Below, one piece after another: positions 52,923-61,599 of a DNA stretch of 64,000 bases (its first letter is position 1; each line of letters starts with the position of its first letter). The notes under the pieces were generated by a model. It was given only the letters and a program-made list of their open reading frames with translations, was not told where the DNA came from and ran no database searches. The stretch is from Gammaproteobacteria bacterium (GTDB taxonomy: Bacteria > Pseudomonadota > Gammaproteobacteria > SZUA-229): assembly GCA_015488885.1 (NCBI GenBank), contig WFMW01000061.1, positions 1-64,000 of the forward strand, in the 5' to 3' direction. A program made the position numbers and the translations under genes.

Positions 52923-54164
52923 GTGGACTCCAGTAATACTACTCGTCGGGCAAAAACCGTTTTCCTGGGGCTCGCACCTTTTCTTCGCATGAGCATATCA
53001 GGTGCTGACCTGCGGCCGGTTGCGCAGGAAATGTTAAGCCTGGTTGATAGTAATACCGATAATGCAAGTTTACTGATGAATTTATCAACTGTTTTACTGT
53101 GTATCGGGCAACACGATATTGGTCTTGAAATTCAGGCAGAGGCTTTGCGTCTTCAATGTGTTTATCATCTTACTGCATCACAGCAACCAGCAAAATTTCG
53201 TTTATTAATGGTGATGACACCGGGTGACCTGGCAGCAAATACACCACTCGACTGTTTACTGGAAAATAGCGATATTGAGCTGATTTATTATTATATTACC
53301 CCAGCAGAGCTACTCATGCGGTCGGTCCCGGAACACGATGCCCTGATCGTAGGAATCAACGAATCTGATGAGAACCTCAGCCTCCTCAATTCACTGGAAC
53401 AATCACTGAAACATTGGCCGAAACCGGTAATTAACCCCCCGCAGTATATTCATAATACAGATCGAAATACAGCCAGCGTACTATTACAGGACATACCTGG
53501 CTTACTTATTCCGCCAACATCACGGGTTTCACGTCAGACATTGCTGGATATTGCAGCAAAAAAACGGTCACTCTGCTCACAATTCGAGGGCACTGATTTC
53601 CCCATCCTATTGCGTCCACTCGATTCCTATGGTGGCCATGGGCTGGATAAGATTGACTCTGCCGAAGACATACAGGACTATCTGTCTAACACACCGGACA
53701 CAACATTCTTTCTATCGGCATTCATTGATTACAGCAACAGGGATGGTTTATTCAGTAAATTTCGCATAGCCATGATCCAGGGCAAACCCTATGCCTGTCA
53801 CATGGCCATATCCACAGACTGGATGATCCATTATCTCAATGCAGGCATGTTTGAAGATGCACACAAGCGAGAACTGGAAGCGGACTTTATGCAGCACTTC
53901 GATGACTTTGTTGAAACCCATAAAATAGCACTGGATACAATTTACCGCCGCAGCAAACTTGATTACTTCTGTATTGATTGTGCTCAAACTACTGATGGCC
54001 AGCTGCTTATATTTGAGATTGACCATGTCATGGTGGTACATGCCATGGATCCGGAAGACCTATTCCCCTATAAACAGATTTATATGCAGAAAGTTCAGCA
54101 TGCTTTTCGTGATTACCTTATGCGTCTGACAAACGCACAGACAACTGACTGCCCCCCGGAATGA
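52923..54164 (+). CDS. TPR-like/ATP-grasp (RimK-like) protein coupled to serC
   Basis: This 413-residue protein has an N-terminal helical TPR-like part (about 25-85, ADLRPVAQEMLSLVDSN and IGLEIQAEALRLQ) and an ATP-grasp-like C-terminal half. FPILLRPLDSYGGHGLDKID is the ATP-binding Lys/Arg and Gly loop region, and SKLDYFCIDCAQTTDGQLLI with FEIDHVMVVHA resembles the metal-binding strand and its Glu/Asn. ATP-grasp enzymes join a carboxylate to an amine or thiol. The start is GTG at 52923 with a weak ribosome site. It overlaps serC by four bases. The substrate is unknown. Confidence 0.72.
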   Translation: MDSSNTTRRAKTVFLGLAPFLRMSISGADLRPVAQEMLSLVDSNTDNASLLMNLSTVLLCIGQHDIGLEIQAEALRLQCVYHLTASQQPAKFRLLMVMTPGDLAANTPLDCLLENSDIELIYYYITPAELLMRSVPEHDALIVGINESDENLSLLNSLEQSLKHWPKPVINPPQYIHNTDRNTASVLLQDIPGLLIPPTSRVSRQTLLDIAAKKRSLCSQFEGTDFPILLRPLDSYGGHGLDKIDSAEDIQDYLSNTPDTTFFLSAFIDYSNRDGLFSKFRIAMIQGKPYACHMAISTDWMIHYLNAGMFEDAHKRELEADFMQHFDDFVETHKIALDTIYRRSKLDYFCIDCAQTTDGQLLIFEIDHVMVVHAMDPEDLFPYKQIYMQKVQHAFRDYLMRLTNAQTTDCPPE

Positions 54165-55279
54165 AATCACACCAGTCGGTCAACCAGCGTAATAGCCTGA
54201 ATTTTTCAGGCGGCCCCGGTGCCTTACCTGAACCGGTATTACAACAAGTGCAACAGGCCATTATTGAAGTTCCCGAAGTTGGGCTTTCTATATTAGGCAT
54301 CAGCCATCGCTCAGACTGGTTTGCAGCGGTCATTACCGAGCTGGAGACCAATATCCAGTCACTACTGAATCTGCCTGAAAACTATCATATATTATTTTTG
54401 CAGGGCGGTGCCACACAGCAGTTTTCTATGGTGCCAATGACTTTGCGGCCACAGGCAGTTTCCCCGGCAGAATATTTGCACACCGGTTACTGGAGCGGCA
54501 AAGCTATTCCCGAAGCCATGCGCAAAGGTGCTGTGCGCGTGTTATGGAATGAGGTAGACAACAACTTCAGGCGACTCCCCACTGATAATGAACTTAGCTT
54601 TTCAGCACAGGCGCCATACCTGCATTACGTCTCTAATGAAACCGTCGAAGGCCTCCAGTTTCATCGGGTGCTGGGTCGTGATGATGTCCCTCGTATCTGT
54701 GATATGTCGTCAGATTTTCTGTCGCGACCCTGTGAGGCAGAACGATTTTCTCTAATCTATGCCCACGCACAGAAAAACATTGGTCCGGCAGGTGTAACGG
54801 TTGTTATAATCCGCGACGAATTGCTTAAAAACGCCCCTGATGACCTCCCTGGATTTCTGGATTACCGTAGCCATATACAGGCGCATTCCATCTACAACAC
54901 ACCACCTGTGTTTGCTATTTACGTTGTTTTATTAGTTTCACGCTGGCTAATCAATACGATTGGCGGGGTAGCGCGTATGGCTCAGATCAATCAAAACAAA
55001 GCCGAATTAATCTATAAGCTGTTAGATACAGATAATAATTTTTACCAGGGACGGGCAGATGCCGGTGACCGCTCCATGATGAATGTAGCTTTCAACCTGT
55101 CCAGCCCAGAAATGGAACAAACATTCCTTAATGCGGCACAGGCAGCCGGTTTCTCAGGCCTTGCCGGTCATCGTTCTATCGGTGGCATACGTGCCTCTAT
55201 TTACAATGCAGTGACACTTCCCGCCGTTAAAAAACTGGTAGATTTTATGGATGATTTTCAGCATAAACAGATAAGGTGA
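54161..55279 (+). CDS. serC: Phosphoserine aminotransferase SerC
   Basis: This 372-residue PLP enzyme of serine biosynthesis (and of the pyridoxal pathway) starts with the family signature LNFSGGPGALPEPVLQQVQQ. It has GISHRSDWF, FLQGGATQQFSMVP for phosphate binding, and the PLP Lys205 in YAHAQKNIGPAG. Its length is near the usual 360. It is translationally coupled (ATGA) to the ATP-grasp gene upstream, an unusual partner. Confidence 0.94.
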   Translation: MKSHQSVNQRNSLNFSGGPGALPEPVLQQVQQAIIEVPEVGLSILGISHRSDWFAAVITELETNIQSLLNLPENYHILFLQGGATQQFSMVPMTLRPQAVSPAEYLHTGYWSGKAIPEAMRKGAVRVLWNEVDNNFRRLPTDNELSFSAQAPYLHYVSNETVEGLQFHRVLGRDDVPRICDMSSDFLSRPCEAERFSLIYAHAQKNIGPAGVTVVIIRDELLKNAPDDLPGFLDYRSHIQAHSIYNTPPVFAIYVVLLVSRWLINTIGGVARMAQINQNKAELIYKLLDTDNNFYQGRADAGDRSMMNVAFNLSSPEMEQTFLNAAQAAGFSGLAGHRSIGGIRASIYNAVTLPAVKKLVDFMDDFQHKQIR

Positions 55280-55316
55280 GACCTTTGCACGCAACAAATC
55301 AGCCTGTAACAATATA

Positions 55317-55838
55317 ATGTCACGTTACCGACCGCCACAAAAACCCGGCTCCAAATACATTACCGCCGAAGGCCACCAGCGCCTTAACGAAGAACACGAT
55401 TATCTGTGGAAGAAAAAACGCCCGGAGGTAACACGCATTCTGTCAGCCGCTGCCGCTGAAGGCGACCGTTCAGAGAACGCAGAGTACATATATCGCAAAA
55501 AAGAATTAAGAGAAATGGATTCACGCATACGTTTTTTACGTAAACGCCTGGAGAATATAGTGGTGGTAACGCAGATTCCCGACAATACCGATAAAGTGTT
55601 CTTCGGTGCCTGGGTCAGTCTTGAGGATGAGATGGGGAAGGAGAAAACCTATCGCATTGTCGGCCCGGATGAAACCGATGCCAGACGGGGATTTATCAGC
55701 ATGGATTCACCGATGGGTAAAATGTTACTGGGTAAATCACTGGATGATGAATTTTCTCTGTCGATTAATACCAAAGATGGGGCGCATACCGGTCATTATA
55801 TTATTGTGGCTATTCGATATACTTCAGACAGTGATTAA
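55317..55838 (+). CDS. greB: Transcription elongation factor GreB
   Basis: This 173-residue factor has an N-terminal coiled coil with the acidic tip region ILSAAAAEGDRSENAEYIYR and a C-terminal FKBP-like domain (YRIVGPDETDARRGFISMDS and PMGKMLLGKSLDDEF). It rescues backtracked RNA polymerase by stimulating transcript cleavage. The YIYRKKELREMDSRIRFLRK region points to GreB and not GreA. It lies 37 bases after serC. Confidence 0.94.
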   Translation: MSRYRPPQKPGSKYITAEGHQRLNEEHDYLWKKKRPEVTRILSAAAAEGDRSENAEYIYRKKELREMDSRIRFLRKRLENIVVVTQIPDNTDKVFFGAWVSLEDEMGKEKTYRIVGPDETDARRGFISMDSPMGKMLLGKSLDDEFSLSINTKDGAHTGHYIIVAIRYTSDSD

Positions 55839-55861
55839 TTATTTGTTATACGACATGACAT

Positions 55862-57118
55862 TTAAACATAAACAGCAGGTATTTGAATAATATTGTTGTC
55901 AATCACTTCAATCTTATCTGAATTATTAATGAGTATGCCAACTTTCGCATCGGTGTCTTTTATAAAATTTTTCAGTGCTATCAGCATTTTCGGCTTTACT
56001 CTTGTACCCAGTTTTATTTCTACCGGGATAATGCCAAAGGGTGCATCAATAATCAGGTCAATTTCCGACCTGTCCCGGGTTCGATAATAATTAAAGTCTA
56101 TGCCACTTTGCGCAGTACATTGAAACCCCCTGATAATTTCTTCAATAACAAACGACTCAAATGAGCTACCGGCATCAGGGTGTACCAGCAGACGATCCAG
56201 ATCATCCAGTTTGAGCAGATGATGCAGGATGCCCGTATCACGAAAAAAACCTTTAGGCATCTTCTGCACAGTTTTTAATTTGTTTTTTTCATAACTTCCT
56301 AAATTTCTCCAGATAAAGGTATTATGCAAAATATCCAGATACTCTTTTGTGCTGACCGAGCTAACGTCAAGTGTTCTTGCTAACGATGATTGATTAATTA
56401 TCTTACCTGAACAGAAACTCAGGCTCTGTATAAACCGCCTGAATACATGGATATTCAGGCGTGGGAAAAGTCGCTGAATATCACGTCTTATATAATCGGC
56501 AAAGTATTCATCCATCCATAAGCCATGGAAGGCAGGATAATCCCTACCCTTGACTCTTGGCTCAGGATACCCGCCCAGTAACCATTGTTGATACATCTGC
56601 GAAACCGTTATTTTTGTTTGCAGATCTGCGAGTTGTTCCAGAATGACGTCAGCCTTCATCTTCCCTGAGCCAATCAATAACCCATAGATTCCGGGTAATG
56701 GTTGTTCATAGAACTCCGCCATTTTAAATGGTGACAATTCCACGGTTGCAATTCTGCCAGCAAGACTCTCAGACAAACCTTTAATGATATCGGGTGAACT
56801 GGAACCCGTTAAAACAAACCTGCCAGTGGCATGCCTGTCCTCATCAATAATACTGCGTAATACCGGAAATAACGCCGGAAACTGCTGCGCCTCATCGATA
56901 ACAACCCCGGTACTTTGCCGCTTTAAAAACCCCAGTGGATCACTGCTGATTAGCTGATAATCATCCGGGCGCTCAAGGTCATAATATTTCCAGTCTGATA
57001 ACAGTGACTGTACCAGCGTCGATTTCCCGCACTGTCTTGAACCGATAACCGCTACAGCAGGAAACAGCTGCAAAAAGGTAGTGATTTTACTTGCTACAAG
57101 TCGATTTATAACCTTCAT
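55862..57118 (-). CDS. AAA-type ATPase with DUF4143 domain
   Basis: This 418-residue protein has a P-loop GSRQCGKSTLVQSLL (26-40), a Walker B-type VVIDEAQQFP, a sensor FVLTGSSSPDIIKGLSESLA, and a C-terminal DUF4143 part that resembles a nuclease fold (FNYYRTRDRSEIDLIIDAPF, then IPVEIKLG). Such D, E and QxK/ExK-like residues occur in restriction-type folds. Family members are widespread and often transferred; the function is unsettled. It lies on the opposite strand between greB and the late flagellar genes, and its base use is more AT-rich than in the pel region. Confidence 0.88.
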   Translation of the reverse strand: MKVINRLVASKITTFLQLFPAVAVIGSRQCGKSTLVQSLLSDWKYYDLERPDDYQLISSDPLGFLKRQSTGVVIDEAQQFPALFPVLRSIIDEDRHATGRFVLTGSSSPDIIKGLSESLAGRIATVELSPFKMAEFYEQPLPGIYGLLIGSGKMKADVILEQLADLQTKITVSQMYQQWLLGGYPEPRVKGRDYPAFHGLWMDEYFADYIRRDIQRLFPRLNIHVFRRFIQSLSFCSGKIINQSSLARTLDVSSVSTKEYLDILHNTFIWRNLGSYEKNKLKTVQKMPKGFFRDTGILHHLLKLDDLDRLLVHPDAGSSFESFVIEEIIRGFQCTAQSGIDFNYYRTRDRSEIDLIIDAPFGIIPVEIKLGTRVKPKMLIALKNFIKDTDAKVGILINNSDKIEVIDNNIIQIPAVYV

Positions 57119-57228
57119 TCTTAAAGCCTATATTTAAAAAAGAAGGGTGTCAAGATTTTATCTGTCGATCATAAAAAAATATACGTAGGTTGGGGTGACA
57201 CAAGCTACCCTATGGTGGTATCGGTTGG

Positions 57229-57546
57229 TTAGTCCATATTTCTGGTATAGGCATTGATGGCCTGTTTGCCTTTGTTTATATCATTGCGTTCCGTACTGAC
57301 TTTATCGCGGGCATTGATCGCAAGCTGCTTCAGTTTTTCATTGACCAGCAATAACTCCTGGGTGGCATTGGCAAGTGCAACCGTGTCATGTTCATCAGAT
57401 GAGGCTGAATAAAAACTTTTGATCAGTTGCTGACGAATTTTTTCATTTTCAGTAACTTTTTCCCAGTCACCAGTTTCGGCATACTGGAGCGTTTTTTCAT
57501 TATGCGCCATTAACTGCTGCAATTTTTTGTGCGTAACGGCATCCAT
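57229..57546 (-). CDS. fliT: FliT-like flagellar chaperone
   Basis: This 105-residue all-helical protein fits FliT by size, position after fliS and the C-terminal KGKQAINAYTRNMD. FliT-type proteins keep FliD soluble and dock it on the export gate. Sequence alone is weakly diagnostic; the neighbourhood carries the call. The gap from fliS is 16 bases. Confidence 0.75.
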   Translation of the reverse strand: MDAVTHKKLQQLMAHNEKTLQYAETGDWEKVTENEKIRQQLIKSFYSASSDEHDTVALANATQELLLVNEKLKQLAINARDKVSTERNDINKGKQAINAYTRNMD

Positions 57547-57562
57547 GGTATTAGAGCATCCC

Positions 57563-57994
57563 TTATACAGAAGCAGCTGCAGGCTCAGCGTTATTGGCCT
57601 GCCTTAACGTCTGCGGTATCCCATCCCAGCCAGTTTTGACTTCCTTTAACAACCCTGCCACTTCATCCAGTATGGCCGTGTCATTTTTTATATTGGCCTG
57701 AATTAAACGCTGCTCAATATATTCATATAAATGATTAAGCTTAACCGCTATCTCCCCACCATCATGCTGATTTAAACTGGAACGCAAACCTTCAACAATA
57801 GAAATAGCCTGACCTATCATTTCACCCTTTCGGGCAATATCATGACGTTGAATCAAACCTTTAACAATGGCTATTTTTTTCAACGCGCCTTCCAACAACA
57901 TCTGCACCAGGCGATGTGGACTGGCATCTGCAATCCCACTCTCACGGTTGACCTGATTATAATGACTGATATTGTTCATTGATGGATAACCCAT
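57563..57994 (-). CDS. fliS: Flagellin export chaperone FliS
   Basis: This 143-residue helical protein has the FliS signatures ADASPHRLVQMLLEGALKKI and GEIAVKLNHLYEYIEQRLIQ, and the C-terminal LKEVKTGWDGI. It binds the C-terminus of FliC and prevents early polymerisation. The start has GGAGAG six bases upstream. It lies in the flaG-fliS-fliT unit. Confidence 0.95.
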   Translation of the reverse strand: MGYPSMNNISHYNQVNRESGIADASPHRLVQMLLEGALKKIAIVKGLIQRHDIARKGEMIGQAISIVEGLRSSLNQHDGGEIAVKLNHLYEYIEQRLIQANIKNDTAILDEVAGLLKEVKTGWDGIPQTLRQANNAEPAAASV

Positions 57995-58066
57995 TCTATC
58001 TCTCCAAGTGTTGTTTTTTTGCCTTAACCAGAGTTAAGGATGTAGTCCAGCTGATACCGGTTTCAA

Positions 58067-58462
58067 TCAGGTATAACTGTTGAATAATTTTAGTTCAGCA
58101 CCATCTTTTAACATTTTTGCAACCCTCAAAGTCTCTTCAGTCGGTATCTGCCGAACAACTTTTTTTGTTGCCATATCCATCACCTTGACGACTGTTTTAC
58201 CACTATCCTTATCCACACTAAAACGTAACTCACGCTGGATTAGCTGTTTGTTCTGGTTGATATCCTGCACAATCCGTGTTAGTTTTTTGTCAACCGCTTT
58301 TTTTCCTGCATTGTCAACGGAAGATAAAACTTGCTGACCTGATGTCCCTTTTTTGGTAGGAGACTGTTTTGCCAAAACCTTATTAATCGGCGATGTTTTT
58401 TCAACCACAGAAGCTTGCGTAGTATGGGTTACATTTATCTCATTTCCTGGTTGTGTTATCAT
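58067..58462 (-). CDS. flaG: Flagellar protein FlaG
   Basis: This 131-residue protein has a variable polar N-terminus (1-75) and the conserved FlaG domain with LRFSVDKDSGKTVVKVMDMA and VVRQIPTEETLRVAKML. It influences filament length in several polar flagellates. It starts behind AGGTGATATT and is the first gene after a strong sigma-28 promoter (58594-58620). Confidence 0.94.
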   Translation of the reverse strand: MITQPGNEINVTHTTQASVVEKTSPINKVLAKQSPTKKGTSGQQVLSSVDNAGKKAVDKKLTRIVQDINQNKQLIQRELRFSVDKDSGKTVVKVMDMATKKVVRQIPTEETLRVAKMLKDGAELKLFNSYT

Positions 58463-58593
58463 AATATCACCTGCCTGCTAAACCCTGTCTTCATAATCCA
58501 GTACACTATAATCTCAACAAGGTATCAATAACCTTATGTATCACTAACTTTAACTATCTGATTTGAGGATTTAACGCTACTTTCATAATAATG

Positions 58594-58620
58594 TTATCGG
58601 TCGGGTGCAGAATAACTTTA
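58594..58620 (-). promoter_or_regulatory. Sigma-28 promoter of flaG-fliS-fliT
   Basis: On the minus strand this reads TAAA, 15 bases, ACCGATAA. Only one base of the -10 differs from the FliA consensus. The first gene starts about 130 bases downstream. It is the best sigma-28 match in the window. Confidence 0.9.
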
Positions 58621-58638
58621 GGGCACCTCTATTAATTG
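58620..58638. repeat. 19-nt repeat, copy 2
   Basis: This is AGGGCACCTCTATTAATTG, the exact reverse complement of 586-604. It touches the -35 of the flaG promoter by one base. Confidence 0.6.
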
Positions 58639-58666
58639 CCTGTAGCCTTTAAGCAATTGTCGCCAG

Positions 58667-60037
58667 TTAACCTTTTGGCGCTGATGCCGTCAACCCGGCT
58701 AATTGCTGGGTTAAAAAAGTACCGGTGGAGTTATATTGTGCAACCAGTACATCCATGGCAGTAAACTGTGTATTCAGGCGTTTTCGTAATGCATCCATAC
58801 GCCGGGTTAATGCATCACGGTCACCGGAAATTGAATCAATCTGCTTTTTCAACCCACTGCTACGTGAATCAAGAATACCGTCAGTCTGTACATAACCGGA
58901 TAAACTTGTGGTAAACAGTTGTGCCAGCCCGGTGCTGGAAGAAAAAAACTGCTTCACATCTGCTAACTGACTATTCAGCTTATTATCTAATACGGTACTG
59001 TCAATACTTAAACTACCCGTTGCATCCAGCGTAATCCCTAACTGGGATAAATTAGCAATCGCACCGCCCGTTACTGTGGATGTCAACGCCTGCTCCAGAC
59101 TACTTTGTATACCACGAATAACAAAATCGCCATTTAATGCTGCCGCCACTTTTGTTGTTGGGTCATAATGCGACAAACCTTTTTCCACGCCAGCCAATGC
59201 GTTGTAATTATCCACAAAACTTTGTATCTCTTTTTTAATCGTTGCTGTATCACTTGCCACCGTCAGGGTTTCTGTCACCCCTGGCTGAGCACTCGCCAGA
59301 TTAAAGGTGACCCCGGCAATCACATCAGAAAAACTATTACTACTACGGGTAACGGCCTGACCATCAATATTTATTTTGGCATCAGTTGCGGTCTGTAAAG
59401 TAGTAAGATTTGTGCCGTTTAACCGGGTTAAGTCAAAACCATCGCTCGTGTTATTATCGACAGCGGTAACATTTATGGCATTCGTCACGCCAACTTTATT
59501 TGATGTTAATACCAGTTGTGTACCACTATTCACATTAATTAAAGAAGCGGTAACACCGCTGTTATCCGGGGCAGCATTAATAGCATCACGAATACCCTGC
59601 AGAGTATTATTCGTACTATCAATGCTTAACTGGAAACTGCTGCTGCCCTGTGCAATAGTCAGGGTGCCTGTTCCCACCACATCGGTGGCTGCAGTAAAAT
59701 CACCGGATCGCAGTTTTTCTGCCTGCGCCAGCTGCACCACTTCAATATTATAATTACCCGACACAGCCTGAGTATCTGCCGCTGCACTAAATACCGCCGT
59801 ATTACTGGACGTGGCGGTAAATGCCTGAAAGGTTGAAACATTACTTAATTTGGTAATGCTGCTCTGAAATGTGGACAGAGAACTTTTCAAGGTTCCAATC
59901 GCCGATAACTGCGAATTGAGTTTTGTTTCTTTTTTATTCAAACGGGTATTAACCGGTGAAGCCTCGGCATTCACTAATTTTGTTACCAGGCTTTTAACAT
60001 CAATGCCTGAACCGATCCCCGATGATGTAATTGGCAT
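58667..60037 (-). CDS. fliD: Flagellar filament cap FliD
   Basis: This 456-residue protein begins ITSSGIGSGIDVKSLVTKLV, the FliD N-terminal signature. A middle domain is Thr/Ser/Asn-rich, and the C-terminal domain has ETLTVASDTATIKKEIQSF and VDNYNALAGVEKGLSHYDP, followed by a coiled coil. It caps the filament so that flagellin can fold at the tip. It has its own sigma-28 promoter. The FliT-like chaperone follows two genes on. Confidence 0.96.
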   Translation of the reverse strand: MPITSSGIGSGIDVKSLVTKLVNAEASPVNTRLNKKETKLNSQLSAIGTLKSSLSTFQSSITKLSNVSTFQAFTATSSNTAVFSAAADTQAVSGNYNIEVVQLAQAEKLRSGDFTAATDVVGTGTLTIAQGSSSFQLSIDSTNNTLQGIRDAINAAPDNSGVTASLINVNSGTQLVLTSNKVGVTNAINVTAVDNNTSDGFDLTRLNGTNLTTLQTATDAKINIDGQAVTRSSNSFSDVIAGVTFNLASAQPGVTETLTVASDTATIKKEIQSFVDNYNALAGVEKGLSHYDPTTKVAAALNGDFVIRGIQSSLEQALTSTVTGGAIANLSQLGITLDATGSLSIDSTVLDNKLNSQLADVKQFFSSSTGLAQLFTTSLSGYVQTDGILDSRSSGLKKQIDSISGDRDALTRRMDALRKRLNTQFTAMDVLVAQYNSTGTFLTQQLAGLTASAPKG

Positions 60038-60122
60038 TATCTTCTTCTCTTATGACCTTATAGTTAAATAGTGGTAACCATCAAACCCGCGACGTCAGGA
60101 CAATAACTTACCATTGATACTA

Positions 60123-60149
60123 TTAACGACCCATATATAAAATACTTTA
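60123..60149 (-). promoter_or_regulatory. Sigma-28 promoter of fliD
   Basis: On the minus strand this reads TAAA, 15 bases, GTCGTTAA. The same -10 octamer is used by fliC. It lies about 86 bases before the fliD ATG. Confidence 0.85.
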
Positions 60150-60171
60150 ATACAAATATAAAATACTTTAA
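60135..60171. repeat. 16-nt direct repeat over the fliD promoter -35
   Basis: ATATAAAATACTTTAA occurs at 60135-60150 and again at 60156-60171. The spacing is 21 bp, or two helical turns. The first copy includes the -35 of the fliD sigma-28 promoter and the second lies just upstream. Confidence 0.75.
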
Positions 60172-60208
60172 CTCAATTTCACCTCATTTACCCGAAGACA
60201 TATGAGAA

Positions 60209-60237
60209 AAGGCGAACCTGCATAACAGGTTCGCCTT
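60209..60237 (-). terminator. Rho-independent terminator of fliC
   Basis: AAGGCGAACCTG and CAGGTTCGCCTT form a perfect 12-bp stem around CATAA. On the minus strand it is followed by TTCTC after the stem's terminal T's. It lies 16 bases after the fliC stop and isolates fliC from fliD. Confidence 0.9.
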
Positions 60238-60252
60238 CTATTCCGGTTTTAA

Positions 60253-61416
60253 TTAACGTAACAGGCTCAATACATTTTTAGGTATTGAGTTAGCCTGCGC
60301 TAACATCGCGGTACCCGCCTGTTGCAGAATCTGGTTCCGAGCCAGACCGGCTGTTTCTTTCGCAAAGTCTGCATCACGAATCCGACCTCGTGCGGCACTG
60401 GTATTTTCCGAGTTAATGGACAGATTCGATACCACACTTTCAAAGCGGTTCTGTATCGCACCAAGGGTTGCCCGCGAGGTATTGACTGCATTAATAGCAG
60501 AATCCATCAATCTGATGGCGGTTGAAGCCCCACCTGCACTGCTGATATCAAGGGCATCAAAACCAACTGTGGCTGCAGCTGTTGCAGAGTTAGCAGCAGT
60601 CAAACCTGTCGTCGCTGCTGTGGCAGTCGTACCATCCAGCGTGACAGTAATATCATGTGCTGAAGTTAATGTTATTGCATTCGTTGTTGCACCAACTGTT
60701 GCAGACACACCGGTCTGACCAGAAACAGCATTAATAGCAGCAGCCACGTCACTTGCTACTGCTGCTGCAGTGGTACCTGCAACAAATCCACCTACATTAA
60801 CAGCCGCACCAGCTGCATCGTTAATTTTTATATTACCCGCAGCAAATGTGGTGCCAAAAGTAGTTGCTGCGGCAGTTGAAGCACCGGTTGCAATCGTTGT
60901 TGTACCTAAAGAAGATGATTGTGCATTGGCAATACTGGCAATACTGATGGTTTCACCCGCATTGGCACCAACCTGAAAGACTTCATTTGAAAAGGAACCA
61001 TCAAGTAATTTCACGCCATTAAAGTTGGTTTGTGTGGCTACACGGTTGATTTCAGCTTTTAGCTGTTGGGCTTCTGTGTTCAATGCCGCACGGTCTGAAG
61101 CACTATTAGTCGCATTAGATGACTGTACCGCCAGTTCACGAATCCGTTGCAGTGAATCACTGACACTACTGAGTGAACCTTCTGCAGTCTGGGCTAATGA
61201 AACCCCGTCATTTGCATTACGAATGGCCACATTCATGCCGCGAATCTGTGTACTCATTCTCTCAGAAATAGCCAGTCCGGCTGCATCATCTTTGGCACTG
61301 TTGATACGCAAACCAGAGGATAAACGTTGTAAGGACGTTGCCAGAGACATACTGGATGAATTCAGGTTACGCTGGGCATTCAGCGACATAACATTGGTAT
61401 TAATGGTTAAAGACAT
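60253..61416 (-). CDS. fliC: Flagellin FliC
   Basis: This 387-residue flagellin has conserved N- and C-terminal coiled domains (INTNVMSLNAQRNLNSSSMS and QANSIPKNVLSLLR) around a variable, Ala/Thr-rich middle (about 165-300) that includes a flagellin-IN-like strand motif. The middle has many Ser/Thr residues that could carry O-linked sugar. AGGAGAACAATT gives a strong start. It has its own sigma-28 promoter and strong terminator, fitting high-level single-gene expression. Only one flagellin gene is in the window. Confidence 0.97.
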   Translation of the reverse strand: MSLTINTNVMSLNAQRNLNSSSMSLATSLQRLSSGLRINSAKDDAAGLAISERMSTQIRGMNVAIRNANDGVSLAQTAEGSLSSVSDSLQRIRELAVQSSNATNSASDRAALNTEAQQLKAEINRVATQTNFNGVKLLDGSFSNEVFQVGANAGETISIASIANAQSSSLGTTTIATGASTAAATTFGTTFAAGNIKINDAAGAAVNVGGFVAGTTAAAVASDVAAAINAVSGQTGVSATVGATTNAITLTSAHDITVTLDGTTATAATTGLTAANSATAAATVGFDALDISSAGGASTAIRLMDSAINAVNTSRATLGAIQNRFESVVSNLSINSENTSAARGRIRDADFAKETAGLARNQILQQAGTAMLAQANSIPKNVLSLLR

Positions 61417-61478
61417 AATTGTTCTCCTGTCCGAACAGATATACAGCCGACATGGTGTATTTACTGTTTCTGGGTAGA

Positions 61479-61505
61479 TTAACGACCATGGCAGAAAAAA
61501 CTTTA
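61479..61505 (-). promoter_or_regulatory. Sigma-28 promoter of fliC
   Basis: On the minus strand this reads TAAA, 15 bases, GTCGTTAA, with a T-rich start to the spacer (TAAAGTTTTTT). It lies about 63 bases before the fliC ATG. Confidence 0.85.
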
Positions 61506-61599
61506 ATCTATTTTTACAATCCCTGAATAATTACTGATGTTCTACACTTTTATGCTACAGTAAATATTAATTGACATACAAATAACGCTGAGTCGCCCA

